Source of the DNA: Rhodosalinus sediminis | Lineage (GTDB): Bacteria; Pseudomonadota; Alphaproteobacteria; Rhodobacterales; Rhodobacteraceae | Reading direction: 5' to 3' | NCBI RefSeq assembly: GCF_003385555.1 | Contig: NZ_QOHR01000005.1 | Coordinates: 130,709-194,708 of the forward strand | DNA: 64,000 bases | Part shown: piece after piece, positions 36,933-46,203 of the stretch | Position numbering within the stretch: the stretch's first letter is position 1 | How the letters are laid out: the number at the start of each line of letters is the position of its first letter | The notes under the pieces: model-generated | Told to the model about the DNA's origin: nothing | Database searches by the model: none | What the model saw: the letters and a program-made list of their open reading frames with translations, nothing else | Position numbers and translations under genes: made by a program

Positions 36933-36964
36933 TTGACATGCCCATGTGTAAAGTTAAACTGACA
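36933..36964 (+). promoter_or_regulatory. bchC promoter with overlapping PpsR/CrtJ operator
   Basis: TTGACA at 36933-36938 and TAAACT at 36955-36960 with a 16-base spacer form a good sigma-70-type promoter. The operator TGTAAAGTTAAACTGACA (36947-36964, perfect TGT-N12-ACA) covers the -10 element. The bchC ATG is at 37026 with GGGAGAGAG upstream. This matches the known bchC promoter layout in Rhodobacter capsulatus. Confidence 0.82.
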
Positions 36965-37025
36965 CCACTTACGCCGACCGTGCCGGCGGGCGACTCGCCC
37001 TGGCCCCGGTGAAGGGAGAGAGACG

Positions 37026-37967
37026 ATGCACACCCCTGCGGTGCTCCTGAACGGACCGAAGGATCTGCACCTCGACAGCGTGCCGCTGGTCGCGCCGGGC
37101 GAGGGCGATCTGGTGGTGCGCATCGATCACTCCGGCATCTCCACCGGCACGGAAAAGCTATTCTACACCGGGCAGATGCCGCCGTTTCCGGGCATGGGCT
37201 ATCCGCTGGTCCCCGGCTACGAGGCCGCCGGCGAGGTCGTCGAGGCCGACCCGGCCACCGGCTACCGCCCCGGCCAGCACGTCTTCGTCCCCGGCGCGAA
37301 CTGCTTCGACGGGGCCTTCGGCCTCTTCGGGGGCGCGGCGCATCTGCTCGTCACGCAGGCCGACCGCGTCACGCCGATCGAGGCGGGCTGGGGCGCGGAG
37401 GGCGCGCTCCTGGCGCTCGCCGCGACCGCGCGCCACGCGATGGCCGGCCTCGACAAGCGGGTGCCCGACCTGATCGTCGGCCACGGCGTCCTGGGTCGGC
37501 TGCTCGCGCGGCTGACCATCGCCGCCGGCGCGCCCGCGCCGACCGTCTGGGAAGTTTCGGAGGGCCGCTCGGGCGGCGCGGAGGGCTACGAGGTCCTGCG
37601 CCCCGAGGACGACCCGAAGCGCGACTATCGTTCCATCTACGACGCCTCCGGCAACGCCGCGATCCTCGACGACCTGATCGGGCGGCTGGAGAAGGGCGGC
37701 GAGGTGGTGCTCGCCGGGTTCTATCCCGAGGGCCTCTCCTTCGCCTTCCCGCCCGCCTTCATGAAGGAGGCGCGCCTGCGCGTCGCCGCCGAATGGGCGC
37801 GCGAGGATCTCGCCGCGACCCGGGCGCTGGTCGAGAGCGGCGCGCTCTCGCTGTCCGGGCTCATCACGCACACGGCCCCTGCCGCGGAGGCCGAGACCGC
37901 CTACAGGACCGCCTTCGAGGACGAGTCCTGCCTGAAAATGATTCTCAACTGGGAGGATGCGGCGTGA
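37026..37967 (+). CDS. bchC: 3-hydroxyethyl bacteriochlorophyllide a dehydrogenase
   Basis: 313 residues of the medium-chain dehydrogenase fold. [20 protein letters not shown] and [15 protein letters not shown] mark the family; the usual catalytic zinc cysteine is replaced, as in other BchC. It oxidises the C3 hydroxyethyl to the acetyl group of bacteriochlorophyll a. Its stop overlaps the bchX GTG by four bases. Confidence 0.95.
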   Translation: MHTPAVLLNGPKDLHLDSVPLVAPGEGDLVVRIDHSGISTGTEKLFYTGQMPPFPGMGYPLVPGYEAAGEVVEADPATGYRPGQHVFVPGANCFDGAFGLFGGAAHLLVTQADRVTPIEAGWGAEGALLALAATARHAMAGLDKRVPDLIVGHGVLGRLLARLTIAAGAPAPTVWEVSEGRSGGAEGYEVLRPEDDPKRDYRSIYDASGNAAILDDLIGRLEKGGEVVLAGFYPEGLSFAFPPAFMKEARLRVAAEWAREDLAATRALVESGALSLSGLITHTAPAAEAETAYRTAFEDESCLKMILNWEDAA

Positions 37968-38968
37968 AGGACGAAGTGCCCAACCTGAAGGATTTCGACC
38001 AGCGTCTTCGAGACGAAGCGGCCGAAGAGCCGACGCTCGAGGTGCCGGCCGAGGAGCCCACGAAACACACGCAGATCATCGCGATCTACGGCAAGGGCGG
38101 CATCGGCAAGTCGTTCACCCTGGCCAACCTGAGCCACATGATGGCCGAGCAGGGCAAGCGCGTGCTGCTGATCGGCTGCGACCCGAAGTCGGACACCACC
38201 TCGCTCCTTTTCGGGGGCAAGGCCTGCCCGACGATCATCGAGACCTCGACGAAGAAGAAGCTCGCCGGCGAGGAAGTCGAGATCGGCGACGTCTGCTTCA
38301 AGCGGGGCGGCGTCTTCGCGATGGAACTCGGCGGCCCGGAAGTGGGCCGCGGCTGCGGCGGGCGCGGCATCATCCACGGGTTCGAGCAGCTCGAGAAGCT
38401 TGGCTTCCACGACTGGGATTTCGACTACGTGCTGCTCGACTTCCTGGGCGACGTGGTCTGCGGCGGCTTCGGCCTGCCGATCGCGCGGGACATGGCGCAG
38501 AAGGTCATCCTCGTCGCGTCGAACGACCTGCAGTCGCTCTACGTGGCCAACAACGTCTGCTCGGCGGTGGAATATTTCCGCAAGCTCGGCGGCAACGTCG
38601 GCGTCGCCGGCCTCGTGGTGAACAAGGACGACCAGTCGGGCGAGGCCCAGGCCTTCGCCGAGTCGGTCGATATCCCGGTCCTCGCCGCGATCCCGGCCGA
38701 CGACGACCTGCGCAAGAAGTCCGCGAACTACCAGATCGTCGGCACCGCCGAGAGCCAGTGGGGCGAGCTGTTCGCCGGGCTCGCCGAAGAGGTCGCCGGC
38801 GCGCCGCCGCTCCGGCCCACGCCGCTCAGCCAGGACGCCCTGCTCGATCTCTTCGACAGCAAGGACACCGGCGCGGACTTCGTGCTGGAGCCGGCGACCG
38901 ACGCCGACATGCGCGGCAAGTACTACGCGCCGAAGGAATCCCTGGAGGTGGTCTATGACGACGTCTGA
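37964..38968 (+). CDS. bchX: Chlorophyllide reductase iron protein
   Basis: 334 residues from a GTG. The NifH-like P-loop [12 protein letters not shown] is at about 41-52, with Cys ligands for the bridging [4Fe-4S] cluster in GRGCGGRG (about 129) and DVVCGGFG (about 165). As a dimer it passes electrons with ATP hydrolysis to BchY-BchZ. It overlaps bchC by four bases, and a 45-codon ORF overlaps its 3' end by 14 bases. Confidence 0.96.
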   Translation: MKDEVPNLKDFDQRLRDEAAEEPTLEVPAEEPTKHTQIIAIYGKGGIGKSFTLANLSHMMAEQGKRVLLIGCDPKSDTTSLLFGGKACPTIIETSTKKKLAGEEVEIGDVCFKRGGVFAMELGGPEVGRGCGGRGIIHGFEQLEKLGFHDWDFDYVLLDFLGDVVCGGFGLPIARDMAQKVILVASNDLQSLYVANNVCSAVEYFRKLGGNVGVAGLVVNKDDQSGEAQAFAESVDIPVLAAIPADDDLRKKSANYQIVGTAESQWGELFAGLAEEVAGAPPLRPTPLSQDALLDLFDSKDTGADFVLEPATDADMRGKYYAPKESLEVVYDDV

Positions 38969-39092
38969 TCCGCAGGAGGCCATTCGCCTCGCGCGGCTCC
39001 GGCGGCTGGTCGAGACCGCGCCGCCGGAGCGCCTGCGCCGGCTGATGGAGGACATCCGCAAGTCCCCGGGCGACGACGGGAGGGCGGCATGA
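38955..39092 (+). CDS. 45-residue basic protein between bchX and bchY, unknown
   Basis: ATG at 38955 with a strong GGAGG site six bases upstream. It encodes a 45-residue helical, Arg-rich peptide starting [19 protein letters not shown] and ending SPGDDGRAA. The start lies 14 bases inside bchX and the stop overlaps the bchY ATG (ATGA), the same coupling seen between the true genes of this operon. It fills exactly the 120 bases that otherwise separate bchX and bchY. I do not recognise a family. It may be a real small subunit or a translational relay to bchY. Confidence 0.55.
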   Translation: MTTSDPQEAIRLARLRRLVETAPPERLRRLMEDIRKSPGDDGRAA

Positions 39093-40672
39093 CCGACGAA
39101 GTGCGTTACGACGCCGCCGCCGACGCGGTGGTGATCGAGGGCGAGCGCCGCGCGGCCCGCGAGGCCGGCGCCGCCGCCACCGAGCCGCAGCCGGGCGTGG
39201 ACGGCATGGGCTGCCACTCCGGCGCCGAGATGGAGACGGCTGCGCGCATGGCCGGCCAGTCCGAGATCCTCGACCAGTACGCGGCCGACTATCCGCAGGG
39301 GCCGCACGACAAGCCGCAGAGCATGTGCCCCGCCTTTGGCAGCCTGCGCGTCGGGCTCCGGATGCGCCGGGTGGGAACGATGCTCTCGGGCTCGGCCTGC
39401 TGCGTCTACGGGCTGACCTTCGTGAGCCACTTCTACGGCGCGCGGCGCTCGGTGGGCTACGTGCCCTTCAGCTCCGAGACGCTGGTGACCGGCAAGCTCT
39501 TCGAGGACATCCGCGACGCCGTCTACGAGATGGCCGACCCGGACCACTACGACGCGATCGTGGTCACCAACCTCTGCGTGCCGACCGCCTCCGGCGTGCC
39601 GCTGCGGCTCCTGCCGGACGAGATCAACGGCGTGCGCATCGTGGGCATCGACGTGCCGGGCTTCGGCGTGCCGACCCATGCCGAGGCGAAGGACGTGCTC
39701 GCCGGGGCGATGCTCAACTACGCCCGCGCCGAGGTGGAGGCCGGCCCCGTCGCCGCCCCCGAGGGCGGGCGCGGCTCGCGGCCCACGGTGACGATGCTGG
39801 GCGAGATGTTCCCGGCCGATCCGATGATGATCGGGCGGATGCTCGACCCCCTCGGCCTCGCCGCCGGGCCGGTGGTGCCGGCCCGCGAGTGGCGCGAGCT
39901 TTACGCCGCGCTCGACAGCTCGGTGGTCGCGGCGATCCATCCCTTCTACACCGCCGCGATCCGCGAGTTCGAGGCGGCGGGCCGGCCGATCGTCGGCTCC
40001 GCGCCCGTGGGCTACGAGGGCACGGCCGCCTGGCTGAAGGCCATCGGCGAGGCGCACGGCGTCTCCGCCGGGAAGATCGCCGAGGCGCAGAACGCGGTGC
40101 TGCCGTCGATCAAGGAGGCGCTCGAGGGCGCGCGGCTCGAGGGGCGGATCACGCTCTCGGGCTACGAGGGCAGCGAGCTTCTGGTCGCGCGGCTGCTTGT
40201 CGAGAGCGGGGCGGAGGTCGCCTACGTCGGCACCGCCTGCCCGAAGACGCCCTGGAGCGCGGAGGACGCCGCCTGGCTCGAGGCGCATGGCGCGAAGGTC
40301 ACCTTCCGCGCGAGCCTCGAGGACGACTGCGCTGCGATGGAGGCGGTGCAGCCCGACCTCGCCATCGGCACGACGCCGGTGGTGCAGAAGGCCAAGGAGC
40401 TCTCGATCCCCTCGCTCTACTTCACGAACCTCATCTCGGCCCGACCGCTGATGGGGCCCGCGGGCGCCGGTTCGCTGCAGCAGGTGATGCGCGCGGCGAT
40501 GGGGAACAAGGACCGCATGGCCCACATGACCGAGTTCTTCCACGGCGTGGGCGAGGGCGACACCGCCGGCATCTGGGAAGGCGCGCCGAACCTGCACCCC
40601 GAGTTCGCGGAACGCCACCGCAGGAAGCTCGAGAAGCAGGCCCGCGCCGCCAAGGCGGAGCAGATGATATGA
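39089..40672 (+). CDS. bchY: Chlorophyllide reductase subunit Y
   Basis: 527 residues, NifD-like. The N-terminal part carries MGCHSG and [10 protein letters not shown] plus SGSACCVYG, the cysteines for the catalytic-interface cluster. Later parts have [18 protein letters not shown] and [13 protein letters not shown]. With BchZ it reduces the C7=C8 bond of chlorophyllide or 8-vinyl chlorophyllide. The ATG at 39089 has a good GGGAGG site. The 109 bases to bchZ hold a palindromic repeat. Confidence 0.96.
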   Translation: MTDEVRYDAAADAVVIEGERRAAREAGAAATEPQPGVDGMGCHSGAEMETAARMAGQSEILDQYAADYPQGPHDKPQSMCPAFGSLRVGLRMRRVGTMLSGSACCVYGLTFVSHFYGARRSVGYVPFSSETLVTGKLFEDIRDAVYEMADPDHYDAIVVTNLCVPTASGVPLRLLPDEINGVRIVGIDVPGFGVPTHAEAKDVLAGAMLNYARAEVEAGPVAAPEGGRGSRPTVTMLGEMFPADPMMIGRMLDPLGLAAGPVVPAREWRELYAALDSSVVAAIHPFYTAAIREFEAAGRPIVGSAPVGYEGTAAWLKAIGEAHGVSAGKIAEAQNAVLPSIKEALEGARLEGRITLSGYEGSELLVARLLVESGAEVAYVGTACPKTPWSAEDAAWLEAHGAKVTFRASLEDDCAAMEAVQPDLAIGTTPVVQKAKELSIPSLYFTNLISARPLMGPAGAGSLQQVMRAAMGNKDRMAHMTEFFHGVGEGDTAGIWEGAPNLHPEFAERHRRKLEKQARAAKAEQMI

Positions 40673-40695
40673 CCGCCGCGGTCCGCAATCAGCCC

Positions 40696-40717
40696 GCAGG
40701 GCGCGCGCGCGCCCTGC
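40696..40717. repeat. Perfect 22-base palindrome between bchY and bchZ
   Basis: Two 11-base arms, GCAGGGCGCGC and its exact complement GCGCGCCCTGC, abut without a spacer. It sits just before repeat copy 2 and may be a structural extension of it, or an mRNA hairpin between bchY and bchZ. Confidence 0.55.
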
Positions 40718-40724
40718 GCGACGC

Positions 40725-40769
40725 GGGGGCGCTGCCCCCGCACCCCCGGGATATTTCCACCAAGAAGAA
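40725..40769 (-). repeat. Dispersed palindromic repeat, copy 2
   Basis: In reverse orientation: GGGGGCGCTGCCCCC at 40725-40739 joined directly to the conserved CACCCCCGGGATATTTCCAC and CAAGAAGAA. The variable inner hairpin of the other copies is missing here. The repeat ends 12 bases before the bchZ start; GGAGGTGGGAA follows as its ribosome site. Confidence 0.8.
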
Positions 40770-40781
40770 TGGAGGTGGGAA

Positions 40782-42254
40782 ATGCTGATCCAGGACCATG
40801 ATCGGGCCGGCGGCTACTGGGGCGCGGTCTATGCCTTCACCGCGGTGAAGGGCCTTCAGGTGGTCATCGACGGGCCCGTGGGCTGCGAGAACCTGCCGGT
40901 GACGTCGGTGCTGCATTACACCGACGGGCTGCCGCCGCACGAGCTGCCCATCGTCGTCACCGGGCTCGCCGAGGAGGAACTCGGCAAGGACGGCACCGAG
41001 GGCGCGATGAAGCGCGCCTGGGAGACGCTGGACCCGGCGCTGCCGTCGGTCGTCGTCACCGGCTCCATCGCCGAGATGATCGGCGGCGGCGTCACGCCCG
41101 AGGGCACGACGATCCAGCGCTTCCTGCCGCGCACCATCGACGAGGATCAGTGGGAATCGGCCGACCGGGCGATGACCTGGATCTTCACCGAACACGGCAT
41201 GACCAAGGGCCGGATGCCCCCCGAGAAGAAGCGCGAGGAGGGCGCGAAGCCGCGGGTCAACATCCTCGGGCCGATGTACGGCGTGTTCAACATGCCCTCC
41301 GATCTCGCCGAGATCCGGCGGCTGATCGAGGGGATCGGCGCCGAGGTGAACATGGTGATGCCGCTGGGCAGTCACTTGGCCGAGATGCGCGACCTGGTGA
41401 ACGCCGACGTGAACGTGGTCATGTACCGCGAGTTCGGCCGGGGCCTCGCCGAGGTTCTGGGCAAGCCGTATCTGCAGGCGCCCATCGGCATCGAGAGCAC
41501 CACGAAGTTCCTGCGCAAGCTGGGCGAGCTTCTGGGTCTCGACCCCGAGCCCTTCATCGAGAAAGAGAAGCACTCGACCATCAAGCCGGTCTGGGATCTC
41601 TGGCGCTCGGTCACGCAGGATTTCTTCGCCACCGCGAACTTCGCGGTCGTCGCGAACGAGACCTACGCCCGCGGCATCCGCCACTACCTCGAGAGCGATC
41701 TGGGGCTGCCGTGCTCCTTCGCGGTGGCGCGCATCGCCGGGCGCAAGACCAACAACGAGGAAGTGCGCGCGCTGATGGCGCGGGAGCGGCCGCTGATCGT
41801 GCTCGGCTCGATCAACGAGAAGATGTATCTCGCCGAGCTCAAGGCGGGGCACGGGCCGCAGCCGGCCTTCATCCCGGCGAGCTTCCCGGGCGCGGCGATC
41901 CGCCGGGCCACGGGCACGCCGATGATGGGCTACGCCGGCGCGACCTACCTGTTGCAGGAGGTCTGCAACGGGCTCTTCGACGCGCTCTTCCACATTCTTC
42001 CGCTCGGCTCCGAAATGGACGCCGCGGACGCCACGCCGGCGCGGCTGCGCCGCGATTTCCCCTGGGACGAGGACGCCCAGCGGGAGCTCGACCGGATCGT
42101 GGCGACCCACCCCGTACTCACCCGGATCTCCGCGGCCAAGACGCTGCGCGACGCCGCGGAGCGCGCCGCGCTCGATGCGGGCGCGGAACGTGTGGTCCTC
42201 GAGACCGTGAAGGCCGTGTCGCCGGCCGTGAAAGGCGACGCCAAGGAGGGCTGA
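40782..42254 (+). CDS. bchZ: Chlorophyllide reductase subunit Z
   Basis: 490 residues, NifK-like. [20 protein letters not shown] and [13 protein letters not shown] near the N-terminus are BchZ hallmarks with the cluster cysteine. [10 protein letters not shown] and [20 protein letters not shown] follow. The C-terminal 100 residues form the small helical domain seen in the family. It pairs with BchY. It is followed by pufQ after four bases, within the superoperon. Confidence 0.96.
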   Translation: MLIQDHDRAGGYWGAVYAFTAVKGLQVVIDGPVGCENLPVTSVLHYTDGLPPHELPIVVTGLAEEELGKDGTEGAMKRAWETLDPALPSVVVTGSIAEMIGGGVTPEGTTIQRFLPRTIDEDQWESADRAMTWIFTEHGMTKGRMPPEKKREEGAKPRVNILGPMYGVFNMPSDLAEIRRLIEGIGAEVNMVMPLGSHLAEMRDLVNADVNVVMYREFGRGLAEVLGKPYLQAPIGIESTTKFLRKLGELLGLDPEPFIEKEKHSTIKPVWDLWRSVTQDFFATANFAVVANETYARGIRHYLESDLGLPCSFAVARIAGRKTNNEEVRALMARERPLIVLGSINEKMYLAELKAGHGPQPAFIPASFPGAAIRRATGTPMMGYAGATYLLQEVCNGLFDALFHILPLGSEMDAADATPARLRRDFPWDEDAQRELDRIVATHPVLTRISAAKTLRDAAERAALDAGAERVVLETVKAVSPAVKGDAKEG

Positions 42255-42258
42255 CCAA

Positions 42259-42483
42259 ATGGCAGACATCACGTCCAACCCCCCGCCGCGCACCCGTTCG
42301 GGCCGCCGCCGCGGCGCCGAATTCCACATCTATTTCGCGGTCATCTTCGTCGTGGCGATCCCGTTCACGACGATCCGGTGGACCCGCGACGTGATCCGCG
42401 ACCGCACGCTCAACATGCACGGGCCGCTCGCCCGCGCCTGGGCCGAGGCGGACCGGATCACGCCCCTGATCTTCTCGGCCTGA
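42259..42483 (+). CDS. pufQ: PufQ, bacteriochlorophyll-delivery/puf operon protein
   Basis: 74 residues: an Arg-rich cytoplasmic N-terminus, one transmembrane helix (FHIYFAVIFVVAIPFTTIRW) and a short tail ending PLIFSA. PufQ is needed for full bacteriochlorophyll formation in Rhodobacter and is encoded just before pufBA, as here. Confidence 0.9.
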   Translation: MADITSNPPPRTRSGRRRGAEFHIYFAVIFVVAIPFTTIRWTRDVIRDRTLNMHGPLARAWAEADRITPLIFSA

Positions 42484-42511
42484 GCGAGGCTCGGGCCGAG
42501 GCACGCCCTGC

Positions 42512-42556
42512 CCTCCCGGTGATCGGGAGGTCAGACCGGAGGGGCCCCTGGGCCCC
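42512..42556 (+). promoter_or_regulatory. Two hairpins in the pufQ-pufB leader
   Basis: CCTCCCG-GTGAT-CGGGAGG (42512-42530) and GGGGCCC-CT-GGGCCCC (42541-42556) are consecutive inverted repeats in the 129-base space before pufB. The second has a two-base loop as drawn, so its tip would open. They may protect or define the 5' end of processed pufBA mRNA. Confidence 0.5.
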
Positions 42557-42612
42557 GAAGGAACCCGGCCGCGGGGTTCGCGGCGTCAGCATAACGTTCC
42601 GGAGGAAAGTTC

Positions 42613-42762
42613 ATGGCTGATAAGAACGACCTGTCCTTCACAGGTCTCACGGACGAGCAGGCCCAGGAGCTGCACTCGGTCTACATGAGCGGCCTTTGGC
42701 TGTTCGTGGCCGTTGCGGTGGTCGCGCACATCGCGACCTTCATCTGGTTCCCCTGGTTCTGA
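42613..42762 (+). CDS. pufB: Light-harvesting 1 beta polypeptide
   Basis: 49 residues. An acidic N-terminal part ([20 protein letters not shown]) is followed by a single transmembrane helix with the bacteriochlorophyll-binding His in [19 protein letters not shown] lies upstream. It forms the LH1 ring with PufA around the reaction centre. It has 15 bases before pufA. Confidence 0.95.
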   Translation: MADKNDLSFTGLTDEQAQELHSVYMSGLWLFVAVAVVAHIATFIWFPWF

Positions 42763-42777
42763 TCGGAGGAAGAAAAG

Positions 42778-42948
42778 ATGGCAAAATTCTACAAGATCTG
42801 GCTGATCTTCGACCCCCGCCGCGTGTTCGTGGCGCAGGGCGTCTTCCTCTTCCTGCTCGCGGTGATGATCCATCTCGTGCTCCTGAGCACGGACGGCTTC
42901 AACTGGTTCGAGATCGCGTCGGCCAAATACGGCCACGGCGGCGGCTGA
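42778..42948 (+). CDS. pufA: Light-harvesting 1 alpha polypeptide
   Basis: 56 residues beginning [20 protein letters not shown], the standard LH1-alpha N-terminus. The transmembrane helix has the ligand His in [11 protein letters not shown], and the tail is [21 protein letters not shown] is present upstream. It is followed by a strong intercistronic hairpin. Confidence 0.95.
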   Translation: MAKFYKIWLIFDPRRVFVAQGVFLFLLAVMIHLVLLSTDGFNWFEIASAKYGHGGG

Positions 42949-42970
42949 GAACCCACCGCACTGCCATTGG

Positions 42971-42995
42971 CCGCGGGCGGTCCGTCCGCCCGCGG
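42971..42995 (+). terminator. pufA-pufL intercistronic hairpin
   Basis: Perfect ten-base stem CCGCGGGCGG / CCGCCCGCGG with a five-base loop and no T-run after it. In Rhodobacter capsulatus a hairpin at this place shields pufBA mRNA from 3' decay, so LH1 is made in excess over the reaction centre; the same job is likely here. Confidence 0.8.
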
Positions 42996-43063
42996 CGATC
43001 CGACAAGAAAACACTGACGGCTGAGGGTCGCAACCGGAAGGCCGCCAAACGCGGAGTACAAGA

Positions 43064-43903
43064 ATGGCTTTGCTCAGTTTCGAGAGAAAGTACCGCGTCC
43101 GCGGAGGGACGCTGATCGGCGGCGATCTGTTCGATTTCTGGGTCGGCCCCTTCTACGTGGGGTTCTTCGGCGTCACGACGATCTTTTTCGCCGCGCTGGG
43201 GACGATCCTCATCCTCTGGGGCGCCGCCGAACAGGGGACGTTCAACCCCTGGCTCATCAATATCGCGCCGCCGGACCTGAGCTACGGGCTCGGCATGGCG
43301 CCGCTCATGGAGGGGGGCCTCTGGCAGATCATCACGATCTGCGCGATCGGCGCCTTCGTCTCATGGGCGCTGCGCGAGGTGGAGATCTGCCGCAAGCTCG
43401 GCATGGGCTATCACGTGCCCGTCGCCTTCGGCTTCGCCATTCTCGCCTACGTCACCCTCGTCGTGTTCCGCCCGGTCCTGATGGGCGCCTGGGGGCACGG
43501 CTTTCCGTACGGCATCTTCAGTCACCTCGACTGGGTGTCGAACACCGGCTACGCCTACCTGCACTTCCACTACAACCCGGCGCACATGCTGGCGGTGACC
43601 TTCTTCTTCGCCACCACGCTCGCGCTCGCGCTGCACGGCGGCCTGATCCTCTCGGCGGCCAACCCCGAGAAGGGCGAGGAGGCCAAGACGCCGGATCACG
43701 AGGACAGCTTCTTCCGGGATTTCATCGGCTATTCGGTGGGTACGCTCGGCATCCACAGGGTGGGCCTTCTGCTGGCGCTCAATGCCGGCTTCTGGTCCGC
43801 GGTCTGCATCATCATCTCCGGTCCCGTCTGGACCGAGGGCTGGCCGCAGTGGTGGAACTGGTGGCTCGAACTGCCGATCTGGCCGTCTCAGGTGGGGATG
43901 TAA
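43064..43903 (+). CDS. pufL: Photosynthetic reaction centre subunit L
   Basis: 279 residues with five transmembrane helices. It begins [40 protein letters not shown] carries the accessory and special-pair bacteriochlorophyll histidines; NPAHM and HEDSFF give non-haem iron histidines. It pairs with PufM to bind the cofactors of charge separation. Its stop is three bases before pufM. Confidence 0.97.
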   Translation: MALLSFERKYRVRGGTLIGGDLFDFWVGPFYVGFFGVTTIFFAALGTILILWGAAEQGTFNPWLINIAPPDLSYGLGMAPLMEGGLWQIITICAIGAFVSWALREVEICRKLGMGYHVPVAFGFAILAYVTLVVFRPVLMGAWGHGFPYGIFSHLDWVSNTGYAYLHFHYNPAHMLAVTFFFATTLALALHGGLILSAANPEKGEEAKTPDHEDSFFRDFIGYSVGTLGIHRVGLLLALNAGFWSAVCIIISGPVWTEGWPQWWNWWLELPIWPSQVGM

Positions 43904-43906
43904 GAC

Positions 43907-44893
43907 ATGCCTGAATATCAGAATATCTTCACGCAGGTTCAGGTGCGCGGTCTGCCCGAGCCGGGGCTCGACGACTACGGCACCCTCGCCGCAGAGCGGA
44001 CGAAGCCCTTCGGCTTCTCCAAGCTCCTCGGCTGGTTCGGCAACGCGCAGCTCGGGCCCTATCACCTCGGCATCACCGGCGTGGTCAGCATCGCCTCGGG
44101 CCTGATCTGGTTCGTGATCATCGGGATGAACATGCTCGCGCAGGTGGGCTGGTCGATCCCCGAGTTCATCCGTCAGCTCTTCTGGCTGGCGCTCGAGCCG
44201 CCGGGGCCGGAATACGGGCTGAGCTTTCCGCCGCTGAACGACGGCGGCTGGTATCTCATCGCCTCGTTCTTCCTGCTGGTCTCGGTGATGCTCTGGTGGC
44301 TCCGGTCCTATCAGCTGGCCCAGGAACACAAGATGGGTAAGCACATCTTCTGGGCCTTCGGCTCGGCGATCTGGCTCTTCCTCGTGCTGGGTCTCTTCCG
44401 GCCGGTCCTGATGGGGTCGTGGTCCGAGGCGGTGCCCTACGGCATCTTCCCGCACCTCGACTGGACCACCGCCTTCTCGATCCGCTACGGCAACCTCTAC
44501 TACAACCCGTTCCACGCGCTCTCGATCGTGTTCCTCTACGGCTCCGTGCTCCTTTTCGCGATGCACGGCGGCACGATCCTCGCGGTCTCGCGCTTCGGCG
44601 GCGACCGGGAGCTGGAGCAGATCTACGACCGCGGCACGGCCTCCGAGCGGGCGGCGCTCTTCTGGCGCTGGACCATGGGCTTCAACGCCACGATGGAGGG
44701 CATTCACCGCTGGGCGTGGTGGTTCGCCGTGCTGACCCCGATCACGGGCGGCATCGGGATCCTTCTGACCGGCACCGTCGTGGACAACTGGTTCATCTGG
44801 GCGCAGGAGCACAATTTCGCGCCGGCCTACGATGGCTCCTACGGCTACGAGGCCTACGGTTCCTACGAGGCCTTCATCGGACAGGAGAACTGA
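43907..44893 (+). CDS. pufM: Photosynthetic reaction centre subunit M
   Basis: 328 residues with five transmembrane helices. It begins [40 protein letters not shown] and [13 protein letters not shown] hold pigment-binding histidines; [19 protein letters not shown] is the fifth helix region. The C-terminal extension ([17 protein letters not shown]) is typical of species that carry a bound cytochrome. pufC starts one base after its stop. Confidence 0.97.
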   Translation: MPEYQNIFTQVQVRGLPEPGLDDYGTLAAERTKPFGFSKLLGWFGNAQLGPYHLGITGVVSIASGLIWFVIIGMNMLAQVGWSIPEFIRQLFWLALEPPGPEYGLSFPPLNDGGWYLIASFFLLVSVMLWWLRSYQLAQEHKMGKHIFWAFGSAIWLFLVLGLFRPVLMGSWSEAVPYGIFPHLDWTTAFSIRYGNLYYNPFHALSIVFLYGSVLLFAMHGGTILAVSRFGGDRELEQIYDRGTASERAALFWRWTMGFNATMEGIHRWAWWFAVLTPITGGIGILLTGTVVDNWFIWAQEHNFAPAYDGSYGYEAYGSYEAFIGQEN

Positions 44894-44894
44894 C

Positions 44895-46010
44895 ATGCTG
44901 CCGAAGTGGTTCAACAAGTGGAACGCCGAGAATCCGACCAACATCTACGGTCCGGCGGTCCTCCTCGGCGGCATCGGGGGCGCGGTCGTCGTGGCGACGC
45001 TCCTGGTGACCTGGGGCCAGCCCTACGCCACCGACAGCCTGCAGACCGGCCCGCGCGGCACGGGCATGTCGGTCCCCGAGTTCGAGTACGAGCTCGCGAC
45101 CCCGGACCCGGCGATCGAGGGGTGGTTCGCCTCGACCTCGGATCCGATCCCGCCCCAGGGCGGCGAGACGACGGCGGCGGAGGCGCGTGAAAACGTGCCT
45201 CCGGGCCTCGGGGACCTGACGGTGGAGAACTACGACCGCCTGCTCGCGGCGATGCGCGAATGGACGGGGATCCCCGACCTCTTCGAGGACGCGGCTTCCT
45301 ACCAGACGGCGGTCGGCCACACGATGGTCTCGATGACCCAGAACCTCAACGAGAACTGGGGGGCCCACGTCAACGCGAACAAGGAGGTGGGCGTCACCTG
45401 CTACACCTGCCACCGCGGGCAGCCGGTGCCGGACAACATCTGGTTCCAGGAGACCCCCACCGTCGAGAGCATGGCGGGCTGGTCGGCGAACCAGAACCGG
45501 GTGACCCCGGTCAGCCAGTTCACCTCGCTGCCGTCGGACGCGCTGCAGAAGTACCTCGTGGAGAACGAGCAGATCACGGTCCACGACCTCGAGAGCCGCG
45601 TGGACAACCAGATTCCGGGCGATCCGCTGATCCAGCACACCGAGCGGACCTATTCGCTGATGAACTACTTCAGCAACTCGCTCGGCGCGAACTGCCTGTT
45701 CTGCCACAACAGCCGGGCGTTCTACGCCGCCTCCGGTCAGGTCACGCTGCAGTGGAGCACGGCCAACCTCGGGATCGACATGGTTCAGGAACTCAACAAC
45801 CAGTACCTGATCCCGATCGCCGGGCTGCTGCCCGAGAAGCGTCTCGGCCCCGTCCATCAGGACGCGCCGAAGGCCGCCTGCAAGACCTGCCACCAGGGCT
45901 ACCAGCAGCCCCTGCAGGGCACGAACGTCATCGCCGACTGGCCCGAGCTCGCCACGACCGGGGATCCGGTCTACGCCGAGCCCTCGGAGCAGGCCGCGGT
46001 GACCGACTGA
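44895..46010 (+). CDS. pufC: Reaction-centre-bound cytochrome c subunit, three-haem type
   Basis: 371 residues. An uncleaved membrane anchor is likely (AVLLGGIGGAVVVATLLVTW, about residues 20-39); there is no lipobox Cys. Only three CxxCH motifs are present: CYTCH (about 172), CLFCH (about 270) and CKTCH (about 334). The place of the first haem motif of four-haem PufC proteins reads GIPDLFEDA. This matches the three-haem PufC known from Rhodovulum sulfidophilum, which lacks the haem most distant from the special pair. It reduces the photo-oxidised special pair from the periplasm. It ends the puf operon; no pufX follows. Confidence 0.94.
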   Translation: MLPKWFNKWNAENPTNIYGPAVLLGGIGGAVVVATLLVTWGQPYATDSLQTGPRGTGMSVPEFEYELATPDPAIEGWFASTSDPIPPQGGETTAAEARENVPPGLGDLTVENYDRLLAAMREWTGIPDLFEDAASYQTAVGHTMVSMTQNLNENWGAHVNANKEVGVTCYTCHRGQPVPDNIWFQETPTVESMAGWSANQNRVTPVSQFTSLPSDALQKYLVENEQITVHDLESRVDNQIPGDPLIQHTERTYSLMNYFSNSLGANCLFCHNSRAFYAASGQVTLQWSTANLGIDMVQELNNQYLIPIAGLLPEKRLGPVHQDAPKAACKTCHQGYQQPLQGTNVIADWPELATTGDPVYAEPSEQAAVTD

Positions 46011-46018
46011 GATTGGCC

Positions 46019-46037
46019 GGGCGGCCGCGCGCCGCCC
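46019..46037 (+). terminator. Hairpin after pufC
   Basis: Perfect seven-base stem GGGCGGC / GCCGCCC with a five-base loop, nine bases after the pufC stop. No T-run follows, so it may stabilise the mRNA end or attenuate and not fully stop transcription into dxs. Confidence 0.5.
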
Positions 46038-46083
46038 GACCTCGCCGCGTTCGGGCCGGCTGCTTCCCCGCCGGTCCGGGCGT

Positions 46084-46168
46084 CGGGGTCCCTGACCCCG
46101 GTTCCCTTCCTGTTGGCGACAGGACCGGCGCCGCGCCCGCTGCTTGCTTCACCCAAGGGCGCGGCGCC
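46084..46168 (+). promoter_or_regulatory. Two strong stem-loops in the pufC-dxs leader
   Basis: CGGGGTC-CCT-GACCCCG (46084-46100) and a perfect 12-base stem GGCGCCGCGCCC / GGGCGCGGCGCC (46127-46138 and 46157-46168, 18-base loop) lie upstream of dxs. The second ends 35 bases before the dxs ATG, just ahead of its GGGAGGAG site, so it could affect dxs translation or end the puf transcript. Confidence 0.5.
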
Positions 46169-46203
46169 AATCCCCCGAGGGGGAGCAGAGGGAGGAGACA
46201 CCC

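Noticed and set aside
46011-46203. Possible pufX after pufM or pufC
   Set aside because: pufC follows pufM by one base, and the gap before dxs holds only hairpins, with no small membrane-protein frame.
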